DNA from: Ferruginibacter sp. | GTDB lineage: Bacteria; Bacteroidota; Bacteroidia; Chitinophagales; Chitinophagaceae | Assembly (NCBI GenBank): GCA_028288705.1 | Contig: JAQBNH010000015.1 | Coordinates: 1 to 37,701, forward strand | Length of the DNA: 37,701 nucleotides | Reading direction: 5' to 3' | In this document: in pieces, positions 7,557-15,044 of the stretch | Numbering within the stretch: position 1 is the first letter of the stretch | How the letters are laid out: every line of letters starts with the position of its first letter | Program-made: the position numbers and the translations under genes | Notes under the pieces: model-generated | Databases searched by the model: none | What the model was told of the DNA's origin: nothing | The model's input: the letters and a program-made list of their open reading frames with translations, nothing else

Positions 7557-7762
7557 GCAGCTAACGAACAGGGCTTTGTGCAGCTTGGGTATTTGTTGCT
7601 GTGTCCGACCCCACTGTGATGTAAATTAAGAAATGAATTTTAAAAGCCAAACGAAATTTGTCTGAGTTAAAGGTCCAGCCCATAACCAAAGATTGGTAGC
7701 GAACTATTGCTGAAGATTGTTTGTCCTGCCCAAGTTGCCGCAAAACCTAATGTTGTGTGCAG
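7557..7762 (-). repeat. inverted-repeat intergenic element 2 (cassette-like)
   Basis: The left end on the plus strand is CTAACGAACAGGGC then GTGCAGCTTGGG. The right end is CCCAAGTTGCCGCAAAACC then TGTTGTG. The ends pair imperfectly, as in element 1, and both elements share the inner CCGCAA-TTGGG box. The ~150 bases between the ends hold an open frame of 60 codons with no protein-like features. Element 2 separates the 85-aa and 133-aa genes. Confidence 0.45.
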
Positions 7763-7768
7763 GGTTAT

Positions 7769-8170
7769 TCAATTACAAACATATTTAAGTGTGTCAAAAT
7801 GCCGATTCGTAATTGCCTCTGAAAGATGTCCTCGTTTGATATAATATAAATGTTCACCAATTCTTTTCTCAATTGTGTCGCCAACCTCTAATGTTAATCC
7901 CTTGTTTGATCTTGGAATAATATAGACAGAATCATTCACAATAAAAGAAAATGACTCACTTGATTTAGTTAGCGTAGGACTATAATCTGTAATTGTTCCA
8001 GAGAAATGCAAACTTTCTTCGACTCGACAAGAATTTGCGTCGTGTTGTTGATCTTTCGCCCAAACTTTGTAAACATTCCAAGCTATGATTGCAAACAATA
8101 AAATTCCGATCAGATATATTTTGGATTGGATAAACTTTTCAACGGATGAAATATTATTTTTAGAAATCAT
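7769..8170 (-). CDS. membrane-anchored hypothetical protein, 133 aa
   Basis: A short cytoplasmic N-terminus precedes one membrane helix (IYLIGILLFAIIAWNVYKVW, about residues 18-37). The remaining ~95 residues are extracytoplasmic and beta-rich (FSGTITDYSPTLTKSSESFS), with two Cys. It ends seven bases before element 2 and starts 38 bases from element 3. The family is not recognised. Its position makes it the third member of the cassette-like array. Confidence 0.6.
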   Translation of the reverse strand: MISKNNISSVEKFIQSKIYLIGILLFAIIAWNVYKVWAKDQQHDANSCRVEESLHFSGTITDYSPTLTKSSESFSFIVNDSVYIIPRSNKGLTLEVGDTIEKRIGEHLYYIKRGHLSEAITNRHFDTLKYVCN

Positions 8171-8207
8171 TTTGAGTCTTACTTAATTGAAGCGTGTCCG
8201 AGCCTTG

Positions 8208-8293
8208 CACACAACACTAAAATAGCCGCAATTAAGAAAACCCACCTGCGGCAATGCACCCAAATATAAATGATTGACGCAAGTTGTTAGCCA
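8208..8293 (-). repeat. inverted-repeat intergenic element 3 (cassette-like)
   Basis: This shorter relative of elements 1 and 2 has a left end CACAACACTAAAATAGCCGCAA and a right end GACGCAAGTTGTTAGCC. Inside it the arms GCCGCA (8225-8230) and TGCGGC (8247-8252) can form a hairpin. At ~86 bases it is in the size range of attC sites. It lies 38 bases upstream of the ATG of the 133-aa gene. Confidence 0.4.
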
Positions 8294-8388
8294 TGACAAA
8301 ATATTCCATAACAATAAAACACAGTCTCAATATTAAAAGCAGGAGATAATTTCACCAACACTAACGACCCGGGCCAGATTAAAAGAAG

Positions 8389-8419
8389 CCCCAAAATAAA
8401 ATAGCTCCCGAAGGAGCTA
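8389..8419 (-). terminator. intrinsic terminator (minus strand)
   Basis: A perfect 7-bp stem (TAGCTCC paired with GGAGCTA) closes on a TTCG-type loop and is followed on the minus strand by TTTTATTTTGG. It lies about 87 bases after the stop of the 33-aa gene at 8506, so it probably ends that transcript. Confidence 0.7.
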
Positions 8420-8505
8420 AGTCTTAGTCCAGCCCGTAGGTTGATCTGGCATGAAGATATAGATTTATTTTTAACTGATGATTGAGCGGGGATAGAAAGT
8501 ATTTC

Positions 8506-8607
8506 CTATACCCTTCTACCCTTCTGCCAGAAATAATACAGGCCATAACCCAGTGCAATCGCGATGATAAAACAAACCAGGATGAATTGATAATTTGGTG
8601 CGTGCAT
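8506..8607 (-). CDS. 33-aa single-pass membrane protein
   Basis: The minus strand reads an ATG at 8607 and a stop at 8506. The product starts MHAPNYQFILVCFIIAIALG, so nearly all of its middle is one membrane helix, and it ends in a basic tail (WQKGRRV) that fits the positive-inside rule. An intrinsic terminator follows. The size and layout recall small subunits of respiratory or transporter complexes, but no partner gene is adjacent. The call rests on composition and the terminator. Confidence 0.45.
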   Translation of the reverse strand: MHAPNYQFILVCFIIAIALGYGLYYFWQKGRRV

Positions 8608-8649
8608 AATGTAAAATTTTAAAAGTAAAAAGTAAAAAGTAAAAAAGTG

Positions 8650-8888
8650 TGCCTATGTGTTAGTAGTTCTTTCTGATTTCGTGAATTGTGGCAAAAAATC
8701 CTTGCAACTTCGTGAACAAACTCCTTCTCCCCTGTGGTAAAAATTCTTCGTGCATCTTTGCCTCTTCCGGTCTTCGTGGCTATTGCCTTTTCCCCGTGTA
8801 CCTCCGTGAACAACTCCTTCTACTCTGTGGTAAAAAATGCTTTGTGCTTGTTTCCGTCTTCGCGTCTTCGTGGCGAAAACAAGCCCAA
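8650..8888 (-). repeat. degenerate ~93-bp tandem repeat, two units
   Basis: The unit containing CTCCTTCT...CTGTGGTAAAAA occurs at about 8709-8753 and 8802-8847, and TCTTCGTGGC recurs between and after them. On the minus strand it reads GCCACGAAGAC...TTTACCACAGAG...CACGGAGG. That is the same family as the three-unit array at 33583-33860, in opposite orientation. Short open frames across the block are by-products of the repeat, so the block is treated as non-coding. Confidence 0.7.
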
Positions 8889-9143
8889 TCACTCCGGCGG
8901 TGGATCGTAACGCCCCGTCTCAACGATACGCGGACACCCAATGCATTGAATGATGCGCTCCACCTGCAATGGCGAATAGGTACGGCCATGCCTGGGACCG
9001 ATGTAATCCTCGTAAGGCCGTAACAAATTATAAAACGTTTTAGCTGAAATATCATAAAGCCCCAGCATCTCCTTGATCGAATAAGCCCGAACATAAAAGG
9101 AAGTTTGCTGCGATGGATGGCCTGTATTTAAAGACGGTACCAT
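8889..9143 (-). CDS. small HTH-like DNA-binding protein, 84 aa
   Basis: The core YSIKEMLGLYDISAKTFYNL followed by RTYSPLQVERIIQCIG aligns with YSLGQLAAIYGCCTATLNKR and HYYYPLQVEIILAQLG of the neighbouring 103-aa protein. Both look like winged HTH domains of the kind found in MerR/excisionase-type or DUF4248-like small proteins of Bacteroidota. The two genes lie head to tail, 16 bases apart, and are probably tandem duplicates. No nuclease or ligand domain is present, so a DNA-binding accessory role is inferred. Confidence 0.65.
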   Translation of the reverse strand: MVPSLNTGHPSQQTSFYVRAYSIKEMLGLYDISAKTFYNLLRPYEDYIGPRHGRTYSPLQVERIIQCIGCPRIVETGRYDPPPE

Positions 9144-9159
9144 GGGAAAGAATTGAAAG

Positions 9160-9471
9160 TTAAGAGTTGGGTTGCAGGGCAGTCGCTGGCTGGCTGTTCG
9201 CTTGCTTTACCGCAGGCTTTCTGCCATTCGGATTGCCCTTCATGCCGAGCCGGTGGTCACCCAACTGTGCCAGGATGATTTCTACCTGCAACGGATAATA
9301 ATAGTGGCCGCGCCTTTTCCCGATCTTATCCTGCACGGGTAATAACCTTTTGTTGAGCGTAGCAGTGCAGCAGCCATAGATCGCTGCCAGCTGGCCGAGC
9401 GAATAGGCATGAATCGCCAGTGGCCTGTCATAGATGGCAGGATCCACTGTTTTTGTTTTGTGCTGTTTCAT
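9160..9471 (-). CDS. small HTH-like DNA-binding protein, 103 aa
   Basis: The frame is open upstream to 9549, but the ATG at 9471 (MKQHKTKTVDPAIYDRPLAI) fits better: the extra upstream residues are Cys- and aromatic-rich without pattern. The HTH-like core covers residues ~25-75. The C-terminal tail (GNPNGRKPAVKQANSQPATA) is low-complexity and basic. It is the upstream paralogue of the 84-aa protein that follows and is likely co-transcribed with it. Confidence 0.6.
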   Translation of the reverse strand: MKQHKTKTVDPAIYDRPLAIHAYSLGQLAAIYGCCTATLNKRLLPVQDKIGKRRGHYYYPLQVEIILAQLGDHRLGMKGNPNGRKPAVKQANSQPATALQPNS

Positions 9472-9653
9472 ATAGTTTGTTTTAAAAATGAAAAATGCTT
9501 TTTGATGTTCCCAGCCGGGCATACCTCGCCTGCAGCATGGCAATAGCATGCAGTGGCCGAAGCCAGTAACCTGTCTTGTTTAAATAGCTTGTCTGCCCAC
9601 GCAACGGGACGGCATTGCCGACGAGGCCAGCCCGCTAAAAAATCCTTTTCAGC

Positions 9654-9887
9654 CTAACGGGATGAGCCGGCAGCAGCATCTCCGGCTTTGTCTAATTCCA
9701 GGATATCCGTGATCTCGCAATTGAGTGCCTCGCAAATGGCGGCCAGGGTGCTGAAGCGAATGCCCGTGCACTTGCCGTTTTTTAACATGGACAAAGTGGA
9801 CATGGTTATATCTACCTTTTCGCAAAGCGCGTTCAGGCTCATCTTCCGCCTCACCATCATAATGTCCAGGTTTACTACTATACGCAT
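9654..9887 (-). CDS. YozG-type XRE family transcriptional regulator, 77 aa
   Basis: The product is a compact Cro/CI helix-turn-helix (MSLNALCEKVDITMSTLSML followed by IRFSTLAAICEALNCEITDI), nearly the whole protein. YozG-like regulators regularly sit beside a DUF2975 membrane protein, as here: the DUF2975 gene ends nine bases upstream. The pair is usually thought to act as a membrane-linked regulatory unit of unknown signal. Promoter and operator are not evident. Confidence 0.88.
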   Translation of the reverse strand: MRIVVNLDIMMVRRKMSLNALCEKVDITMSTLSMLKNGKCTGIRFSTLAAICEALNCEITDILELDKAGDAAAGSSR

Positions 9888-9896
9888 AAGTTATAT

Positions 9897-10577
9897 TTAA
9901 GCAAATGAATCCCGATCTTCTTTAACCTCAGTCGCCTTTTTAAAAATGTTCGCCAACACCAGCAGGCAGATCGCCAGGCTCAGTGAAATGCCATCCAGTT
10001 CCAGCGGGAAATGTAATTTTCCAACGACCGTCTGTACCCCGTTCAGCAGGGCAAACTTTACAACCTTTAATCCTGATAGAAAGCATAGCGACATGCCAAA
10101 GCTGAGTGCAGCATTCAGCAACAAAAACATACCGGACAGCCGCAGGTAACGGGCATTCTCCAAAAAGAAATATCGTTTGAAATGAAAGTTCCGAAAAAGG
10201 CGGTACAGGGCGTAAAATGCCAGGGATAAACTGCCATAAAACAACAGGTCATAGCCCATCACTACGGTACGCTGACCGGCGGTTTGAGGGATAACCTGAA
10301 TCTGCTGGCGAAGCAGGCCACCGGTTAAAGCTGGCTGGCTGCTGTCGGAAATTCCGGCCGTATTGGTTTCCACCTGCAGGCTGCTGGCAGGGTCGCTGGC
10401 ATTTTCTACCTGCAAAGCATTCCCGCTCAGCCCATGCTGGCCAAGCACCCATTCGGTACCCAGGCTGTTGATGGATAGTGGCGCCCGGCTAACGACTGCC
10501 GTTATGGTTGCGATACCAAATAAGGCCACCAGGATAAAGCCGAGTTGGAAAAAGCGATAAATGATTGTTATAAGCAT
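9897..10577 (-). CDS. DUF2975 membrane protein, 226 aa
   Basis: The ATG at 10577 is preferred to an in-frame TTG at 10586. There are four membrane segments: one near the N-terminus, then a ~75-residue Gln/Ser/Ala-rich extracytoplasmic loop, and three in the C-terminal half. The end LSLAICLLVLANIFKKATEV then KEDRDSFA is the typical DUF2975 C-terminus. It partners with the YozG-like regulator directly downstream. The long external loop is larger than in simple YoaS-like proteins and might be the sensory part (inference). Confidence 0.83.
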   Translation of the reverse strand: MLITIIYRFFQLGFILVALFGIATITAVVSRAPLSINSLGTEWVLGQHGLSGNALQVENASDPASSLQVETNTAGISDSSQPALTGGLLRQQIQVIPQTAGQRTVVMGYDLLFYGSLSLAFYALYRLFRNFHFKRYFFLENARYLRLSGMFLLLNAALSFGMSLCFLSGLKVVKFALLNGVQTVVGKLHFPLELDGISLSLAICLLVLANIFKKATEVKEDRDSFA

Positions 10578-10720
10578 AGGGAACAAATTTGGATCAATGA
10601 TAATATGTGTTTCTGGTAAATCATAATATTTTCTATATTATTTTTTAATTTTCTTTAAAAAAGCCGGATTTACGTTTAAAACAGAATCATTTTGGGATAC
10701 TGGCAAAGAAACGCGAAAAA

Positions 10721-10741
10721 AATCCCCGCCTTTCGGCAGGG
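10721..10741 (-). terminator. intrinsic terminator after the metal operon
   Basis: On the minus strand CCCTGCC pairs with GGCGGGG around a GAAA loop, followed by ATTTTTTTC. It lies in the duplicated segment and so is a second copy of the terminator of the 22127 gene, now placed to end transcription from the P-type ATPase gene. Confidence 0.75.
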
Positions 10742-10766
10742 ATGATCAAAAAAAAATATTCCATGT

Positions 10767-10838
10767 TTACAACGTTGCCTTATGCACCGTTACGGCTGCG
10801 ACAAACTGGTCGGTTTCCAGCATATCTTTGTCCAGGCA
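10767..10838 (-). pseudogene. 3' remnant of the 136-aa coiled-coil gene
   Basis: On the minus strand the last 24 codons read VCLDKDMLETDQFVAAVTVH followed by KATL and a stop. The intact gene at 22127 ends ACLEKDMLETDQFVAAVTVH then KATL. Nothing further upstream in this copy is related, so it is the stump of a second allele cut where the metal island begins. Confidence 0.8.
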
Positions 10839-10858
10839 AACCCTTAGGGTTGGCGCTC

Positions 10859-12919
10859 TTATAATTTCATCCGCTGAATCCTGACTGCATTTAAAATGGC
10901 CAACAGGGCTACACCCACATCAGCGATCACTGCCTCCCATAACGTGGCCACACCTCCGGCGCCCAGACCTAATACAACCAGCTTTACCAGCATGGCGACT
11001 GCGATATTCTGCCAAACGATCTGCCGGGTTATTTTGCCAATGCGGATCGCGGTGACAATCCTGGAAGGCTGGTCGTTCTGAATCACGACATCTGCCGTTT
11101 CAATGGTAGCATCACTGCCAAGGCCGCCCATGGCAATGCCGGCGTCGGCCAGTGCTACTACCGGCGCATCGTTTACACCATCTCCCACGAATGCAATATG
11201 TTTTCCCTGGTCTTTTAGCGCCTGTACTTTTTCAACTTTCCCTTCTGGCAACAGGTCGCCATAAGCCTGGTCGATATGCAAGGTCTCCGCCACTTTTGTC
11301 ACCACTGCCTGTTTATCCCCCGATAACATCACGGTTTCGATGCCCAGTTTGTGCATGTCGGCAATGGCCTGCACCGCGTCTTCTTTAATTTCATCAGCGA
11401 TCGTGATATAGCCTGCATATTTTTCGTTAACTGCTACAACAACAATCGTGTCGACCAATTCATCGAGCGGCGCCGGATAGGCGACATTAAATTTCTTCAA
11501 CAATTTTGTATTACCGGCTAATATATTTTTCCCGTCCACGCTGCCTTTTAATCCATGCCCGGAAATTTCTACCACCTCAGCTGCTTTCAGTTTGCCGGCT
11601 CCTTCACCTGCATAGTCAACAACGGCTTTAGCAATCGGGTGCGTAGAATTTGCTTCAATTGCGGCGGTAATCGCTACCAGTTCTTCTTTGCTGAAGTCCG
11701 CGACGACAACGTCCTGAACTTTAAAAACGCCTTTCGTTAATGTGCCCGTCTTATCCATCACCACCACATTCACTTTTGTGATCACATCCAGGAAATTCGA
11801 CCCTTTAAACAGTATCCCGTTTTTCGATGCAAGGCCGATGCCACCAAAATATCCCAATGGAATAGAGACAACCAGAGCACAGGGACAACTGATCACTAAA
11901 AATACCAGCGCCCGGTAAAACCAGGTTTGAAAGACGTAGTCTGCAACGAAGAAATAAGGCAGCAGGCACACAGCTATTGCGAGCGCAAAAACAATAGGGG
12001 TATAAATCTTTGCAAACCGACTGATAAATAATTGTGTTTGCGACTTCCGGGCTGTAGCATCCTGCACCATTTCTAAAATTTTGCTCAGCTTACTGTCTTT
12101 AAAAAGCGACGTTACTTTTATCTCAGAAACCTTGTCAAGATTTATCATCCCTGCCAATACCTGTTCCCCTTTTCGCTTTGTATCAGGCTTGCTCTCCCCT
12201 GTTAATGCAGCGGTATTAAAAGTTGCAGCATCTGAGTTCAACTCACCATCCAATGCCACTTTTTCACCGGCTTTTACCTGTATTATTTCATCTATCTTAA
12301 TATCATTGGGATGGATAACCTGGGCGGTACCATTTCGCAAAACGGTTACTTCATCTGGCCGGATATCCAGCAATGCTTTGATACTGCGCTTTGCTTTGTT
12401 TACAGCGCTGTCCTGGAACCATTCTCCTATCGAATAAAACACCATCACCGCAACCCCTTCACTATACGATCCGATGGAAAAAGCCCCGATCGTTGCTACA
12501 CTCATTAAAAAAAACTCGTTGAAAAAATCAAAGCGTTTTGCTTTCCTGAATGCCAGATCGAGTACGGTATAGCCGGCGAGCAGGTAAGCGGCAGCGTAGA
12601 TAATTAAGTTCACGGGAAATACTGGTATGATCTTGAAACCAAATTCCAACGTGAGCATGCCGGCTAAAATCAGCAGCGAACTAAGCAGGGGAATATGAGC
12701 TTTCCACCCGCTGGCACCAGCGTTGCCATGATCGTGTCCATCATCTTCATCATGGTCAGCAGCATGGTCGTGGCCGTCATCATCGCGATGCGTTTTGTCT
12801 GCATGTTCATGTTCGTCGTGATCGCTGTGTTCATGCCCCGCTTCACGGGTCTCTGCTTTTTGTACCGGGTGCGTGTCCTGGCTATCGGCTTTTTCTGTAT
12901 TTGACTGTTCTGTTGACAT
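10859..12919 (-). CDS. cadA: Zn/Cd/Pb-exporting P1B-2 ATPase
   Basis: The 686-aa protein exports divalent soft metals from cytoplasm to periplasm at the cost of ATP. All P-type landmarks are present: TGES (240-243), the membrane metal site CPC (345-347), the phosphorylated Asp in DKTGTLT (389-395), the HP pair (427-428), GDK (534-536) and GDGVND (579-584). The CPC-x4-SxP motif, Lys646 and the DVG at 667-669 with Asn seven residues later fit the P1B-2 (ZntA/CadA) subgroup. Instead of an N-terminal HMA domain with CxxC it has a tail with 12 His in the first 64 residues, a likely metal-binding or buffering tail. It is the last gene of the metal operon, ten bases after the NicO/UreH-like gene. 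Confidence 0.95.
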   Translation of the reverse strand: MSTEQSNTEKADSQDTHPVQKAETREAGHEHSDHDEHEHADKTHRDDDGHDHAADHDEDDGHDHGNAGASGWKAHIPLLSSLLILAGMLTLEFGFKIIPVFPVNLIIYAAAYLLAGYTVLDLAFRKAKRFDFFNEFFLMSVATIGAFSIGSYSEGVAVMVFYSIGEWFQDSAVNKAKRSIKALLDIRPDEVTVLRNGTAQVIHPNDIKIDEIIQVKAGEKVALDGELNSDAATFNTAALTGESKPDTKRKGEQVLAGMINLDKVSEIKVTSLFKDSKLSKILEMVQDATARKSQTQLFISRFAKIYTPIVFALAIAVCLLPYFFVADYVFQTWFYRALVFLVISCPCALVVSIPLGYFGGIGLASKNGILFKGSNFLDVITKVNVVVMDKTGTLTKGVFKVQDVVVADFSKEELVAITAAIEANSTHPIAKAVVDYAGEGAGKLKAAEVVEISGHGLKGSVDGKNILAGNTKLLKKFNVAYPAPLDELVDTIVVVAVNEKYAGYITIADEIKEDAVQAIADMHKLGIETVMLSGDKQAVVTKVAETLHIDQAYGDLLPEGKVEKVQALKDQGKHIAFVGDGVNDAPVVALADAGIAMGGLGSDATIETADVVIQNDQPSRIVTAIRIGKITRQIVWQNIAVAMLVKLVVLGLGAGGVATLWEAVIADVGVALLAILNAVRIQRMKL

Positions 12920-12929
12920 ATTTGTCTAT

Positions 12930-13544
12930 TTAAAAAATAAAAAATGAAATAATACCTGTAACTACCAGCGTCCAGCCAGTGATAATACCCGATTTATGTT
13001 CCAGGGTATGCGCATTTATTTTGAGTAATCCCCTGTAGGCGAGGTTTACCCAGACCAACATACCTGACACGGAGATCACCAGGTAGATTCCGGCAATCAG
13101 CAGCACGGCCCACCATCCTTCTGCCCCGGCCAATAAAAAATAAGCCTCGATTTCCATACAGGGCGAAAGAAACATGCCGATGAGCAATGCCGTGATGATC
13201 TTCCTTTTCGAAAGCGAAGGCTGTGGATTATTGTGTAAATGGAAATGCTTATGCCGGTGATGCTGGTAGATGAAGAAGACCCCGACCGTCACGAGCAGGG
13301 CCGGTGCTATAAAGTGCGTAAAATAACTGAGGTTAACGGCCAATGTTTGCCCGAGTCTTCCCAACAACATGCCGATCAAAATCGTACTCAGCGCATGTGC
13401 CAGCCCGGATAAAAAAGTAACCAGGCTTACCTCGCGCAAACTCCATTTTTCCTTGCGCCCGATCGCAAGCACAGGCAGCCAGTGGCTAGGGATGAACGCA
13501 TGAAGCAGGCTCAGTAATAATGTTCCTACAATAATTGAATACAT
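12930..13544 (-). CDS. NicO/UreH-like metal transport membrane protein, 204 aa
   Basis: Six hydrophobic segments carry the motif LHAFIPSHWLPVLAIG near the N-terminus and SGLAHALSTILIGMLLG in the next helix. These resemble the HxxxxxH and second-helix motifs of NicO/RcnA and UreH-type nickel/cobalt permeases. A His-rich loop (YQHHRHKHFHLH, about residues 93-104) and SPCMEIEAYF in a later helix could also bind metal. The family assignment is moderate; a CcdA-superfamily relative is the alternative. The ATG overlaps the stop of the HMA-like gene (TAATG), so translation is likely coupled. Confidence 0.55.
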   Translation of the reverse strand: MYSIIVGTLLLSLLHAFIPSHWLPVLAIGRKEKWSLREVSLVTFLSGLAHALSTILIGMLLGRLGQTLAVNLSYFTHFIAPALLVTVGVFFIYQHHRHKHFHLHNNPQPSLSKRKIITALLIGMFLSPCMEIEAYFLLAGAEGWWAVLLIAGIYLVISVSGMLVWVNLAYRGLLKINAHTLEHKSGIITGWTLVVTGIISFFIF

Positions 13545-14005
13545 TATAAAGGATCACCTGACCTTAACGGTGAAATGGTTTTAATAATTTGTGCGATGCT
13601 TTCGTCCAGCCCTTTTATCGCGGGATCCAGTGCCACCCTGATCATTCCTGTAGAGGATATGCTTACGCCGGTCACAGCAGTTATCCCGCTAAGGGCGTTT
13701 TCGAGTGGAAGGCTGATGGAACTGGCACCGTAGGCATCGGCAACCCCGCTGAAATCAGGGGAAAAATGGATGTTTATTTCCGTCAATATCGCCCGCTGTT
13801 CTTTAAGTGTCGACTCAATTAAACCAAATGATGTTAACTGATGGTCGTACTCCAGGTTCAGCGCTGCCTCCCCGGTGGCGGTCGCGTCCACGATCATAAC
13901 CTGCTTTATTCCCGGCATTTGCCTGAAAGAGGCCTCCATACCAGGCGCACTGAATCCTGGCTGTTGTATTTTCAAAAACAATTGAACAATTTCCATGTTT
14001 ACCAT
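13544..14005 (-). CDS. tandem HMA-like fold protein without Cys, 153 aa
   Basis: The first ~85 residues follow the beta-alpha-beta-beta-alpha-beta order of heavy-metal-associated domains (VQLFLKI, a helix at GMEASFRQMPG, VMIVDATATG, a helix at FGLIESTLKE, then ILTEINIHF). The second half repeats a similar order (ISLPLENALSGITAVTGVSI, then IRVALDP). Neither half has the CxxC that would bind soft metal. The fold may serve for protein contact or regulation in this operon. Another in-frame ATG at 13996 is possible. The assignment rests on predicted secondary structure only. Confidence 0.5.
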   Translation of the reverse strand: MVNMEIVQLFLKIQQPGFSAPGMEASFRQMPGIKQVMIVDATATGEAALNLEYDHQLTSFGLIESTLKEQRAILTEINIHFSPDFSGVADAYGASSISLPLENALSGITAVTGVSISSTGMIRVALDPAIKGLDESIAQIIKTISPLRSGDPL

Positions 14006-14086
14006 TCTTTATTTTTCCTTGTGACAGATTTGCCTGGTTAACAAAATTGGCGGCCTAACAAGAACCTGTTGCAGTCTGGTGATAAC

Positions 14087-14323
14087 CTATACTGAGTCTT
14101 CCGGCTTTGTTGCCAAAAGCAATTCGGTTAACCTGTCTTCCAACTCTTTGGGCAGATACGATGAATCAAGCCATAAAATAACTGACTGACTGGTCGCGTC
14201 AATTGTCAGGCGGTAGGTATCGCTGAATTTCCGTTCTAACAGGAAAGCATCATATTCGGGCTGCAGTTGTTTAACTTCTGTGAGAAAAGACTGCTGCCAT
14301 TGAACCAACTTTAATCCATCCAT
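14087..14323 (-). CDS. small hypothetical protein of the metal operon, 78 aa
   Basis: This acidic soluble protein reads MDGLKLVQWQQSFLTEVKQL then LTIDATSQSVILWLDSSYLP, mixed alpha/beta without Cys or His clusters. It lies between DUF1345 and the HMA-like gene with gaps of 21 and 81 bases, so it belongs to the same transcript. Function unknown. Confidence 0.55.
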   Translation of the reverse strand: MDGLKLVQWQQSFLTEVKQLQPEYDAFLLERKFSDTYRLTIDATSQSVILWLDSSYLPKELEDRLTELLLATKPEDSV

Positions 14324-14344
14324 AAAAAGTGTTTATATGATTAT

Positions 14345-15016
14345 TTATTTTTGAAGTCCGGCTATCGTATTAATAGTGAGCGCTACAATAATTGTATTAA
14401 AGACAAAGGAGATCAGGCTGTGCATTAAGACGAACCGCCGTATGACCCTGGAACTCACCACAAGGTCAGAGACCTGGAACGTCATTCCAATGACGAAGGA
14501 GAAATAGGCAAAGTCAATATAATCCGGTTGCTGTTTTTCCGGGAAGTCGATACCACCCACATTACTGCCCGTTTTCAAATGATTATGATCATGGTATAAG
14601 TGGGCATACCGCACGGTGAAACTGGTATGCAATAATGCCCATGACAGAAAAACCGGCGACAAAGAAATGATCGTATGCAGCAACTTATTAAAGGATGAAG
14701 TTATGGTACTGTTTAACAACAGTAAGGTGCCGAACAGGCTGAAACAAATGGCCACGAGTACAATCGTAAAAATTATTTTAAGACCATCATCCTGTTTTTC
14801 AACGATCCTGCACAACTCAGCGGGCGAGGTGCTGAAAAACAGCCACCAGCTGAGGCCGATCATGCCCAGGCAAAAACTGTCCCATCCCAATATAATGCGG
14901 CTTTTGGAATCAATTTTCAGGCAAAAAAGAAGGAGGTATATGCTGACTGCAAACAGGGAGCATAGCAGGACTTTATTTACAGCACTGATATTTTTTATCC
15001 AGGTATTTTTTTTCAC
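14345..15016 (-). CDS. DUF1345 membrane protein
   Basis: There are five to six membrane segments. The C-terminal half carries the DUF1345 signature: LLHTSFTVRYAHLYH, then PDYIDFAYFSFVIGMTFQVS, then a closing FNTIIVALTINTIAGL. No early ATG exists. The frame is open to a TTG at 15052, which would overlap the ZIP gene by eight bases. The GTG at 15016 (224 aa) avoids the overlap and I prefer it, though not firmly. DUF1345 proteins are uncharacterised. Its place among metal transporters suggests a membrane accessory role. Confidence 0.82.
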   Translation of the reverse strand: MKKNTWIKNISAVNKVLLCSLFAVSIYLLLFCLKIDSKSRIILGWDSFCLGMIGLSWWLFFSTSPAELCRIVEKQDDGLKIIFTIVLVAICFSLFGTLLLLNSTITSSFNKLLHTIISLSPVFLSWALLHTSFTVRYAHLYHDHNHLKTGSNVGGIDFPEKQQPDYIDFAYFSFVIGMTFQVSDLVVSSRVIRRFVLMHSLISFVFNTIIVALTINTIAGLQK

Positions 15017-15044
15017 CGGTATTTTATTAATCAATCGTGAACGG

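Larger units (their letters stand above)
10716..10838. repeat. left direct repeat flanking the metal island
   Basis: Positions 10721-10838 align without gaps to 22081-22198, with seven mismatches in 118 columns by eye. The stretch 10754-10823 is identical. In the right copy this DNA is the 3' end and terminator of the 136-aa gene. The left copy carries only that 3' end. Similarity stops 20 bases before the stop codon of the P-type ATPase gene. Confidence 0.85.

Noticed and set aside
7030..7743. Two short hydrophobic or mixed open frames within inverted-repeat elements 1 and 2
   Set aside because: They coincide with the element boundaries, lack a consistent protein pattern, and their start and stop fall in the dyad ends.
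8619..9094. Several overlapping Arg/Gly-rich open frames in the repeat block
   Set aside because: They arise from the ~93-bp repeat in several frames and resemble no protein family.
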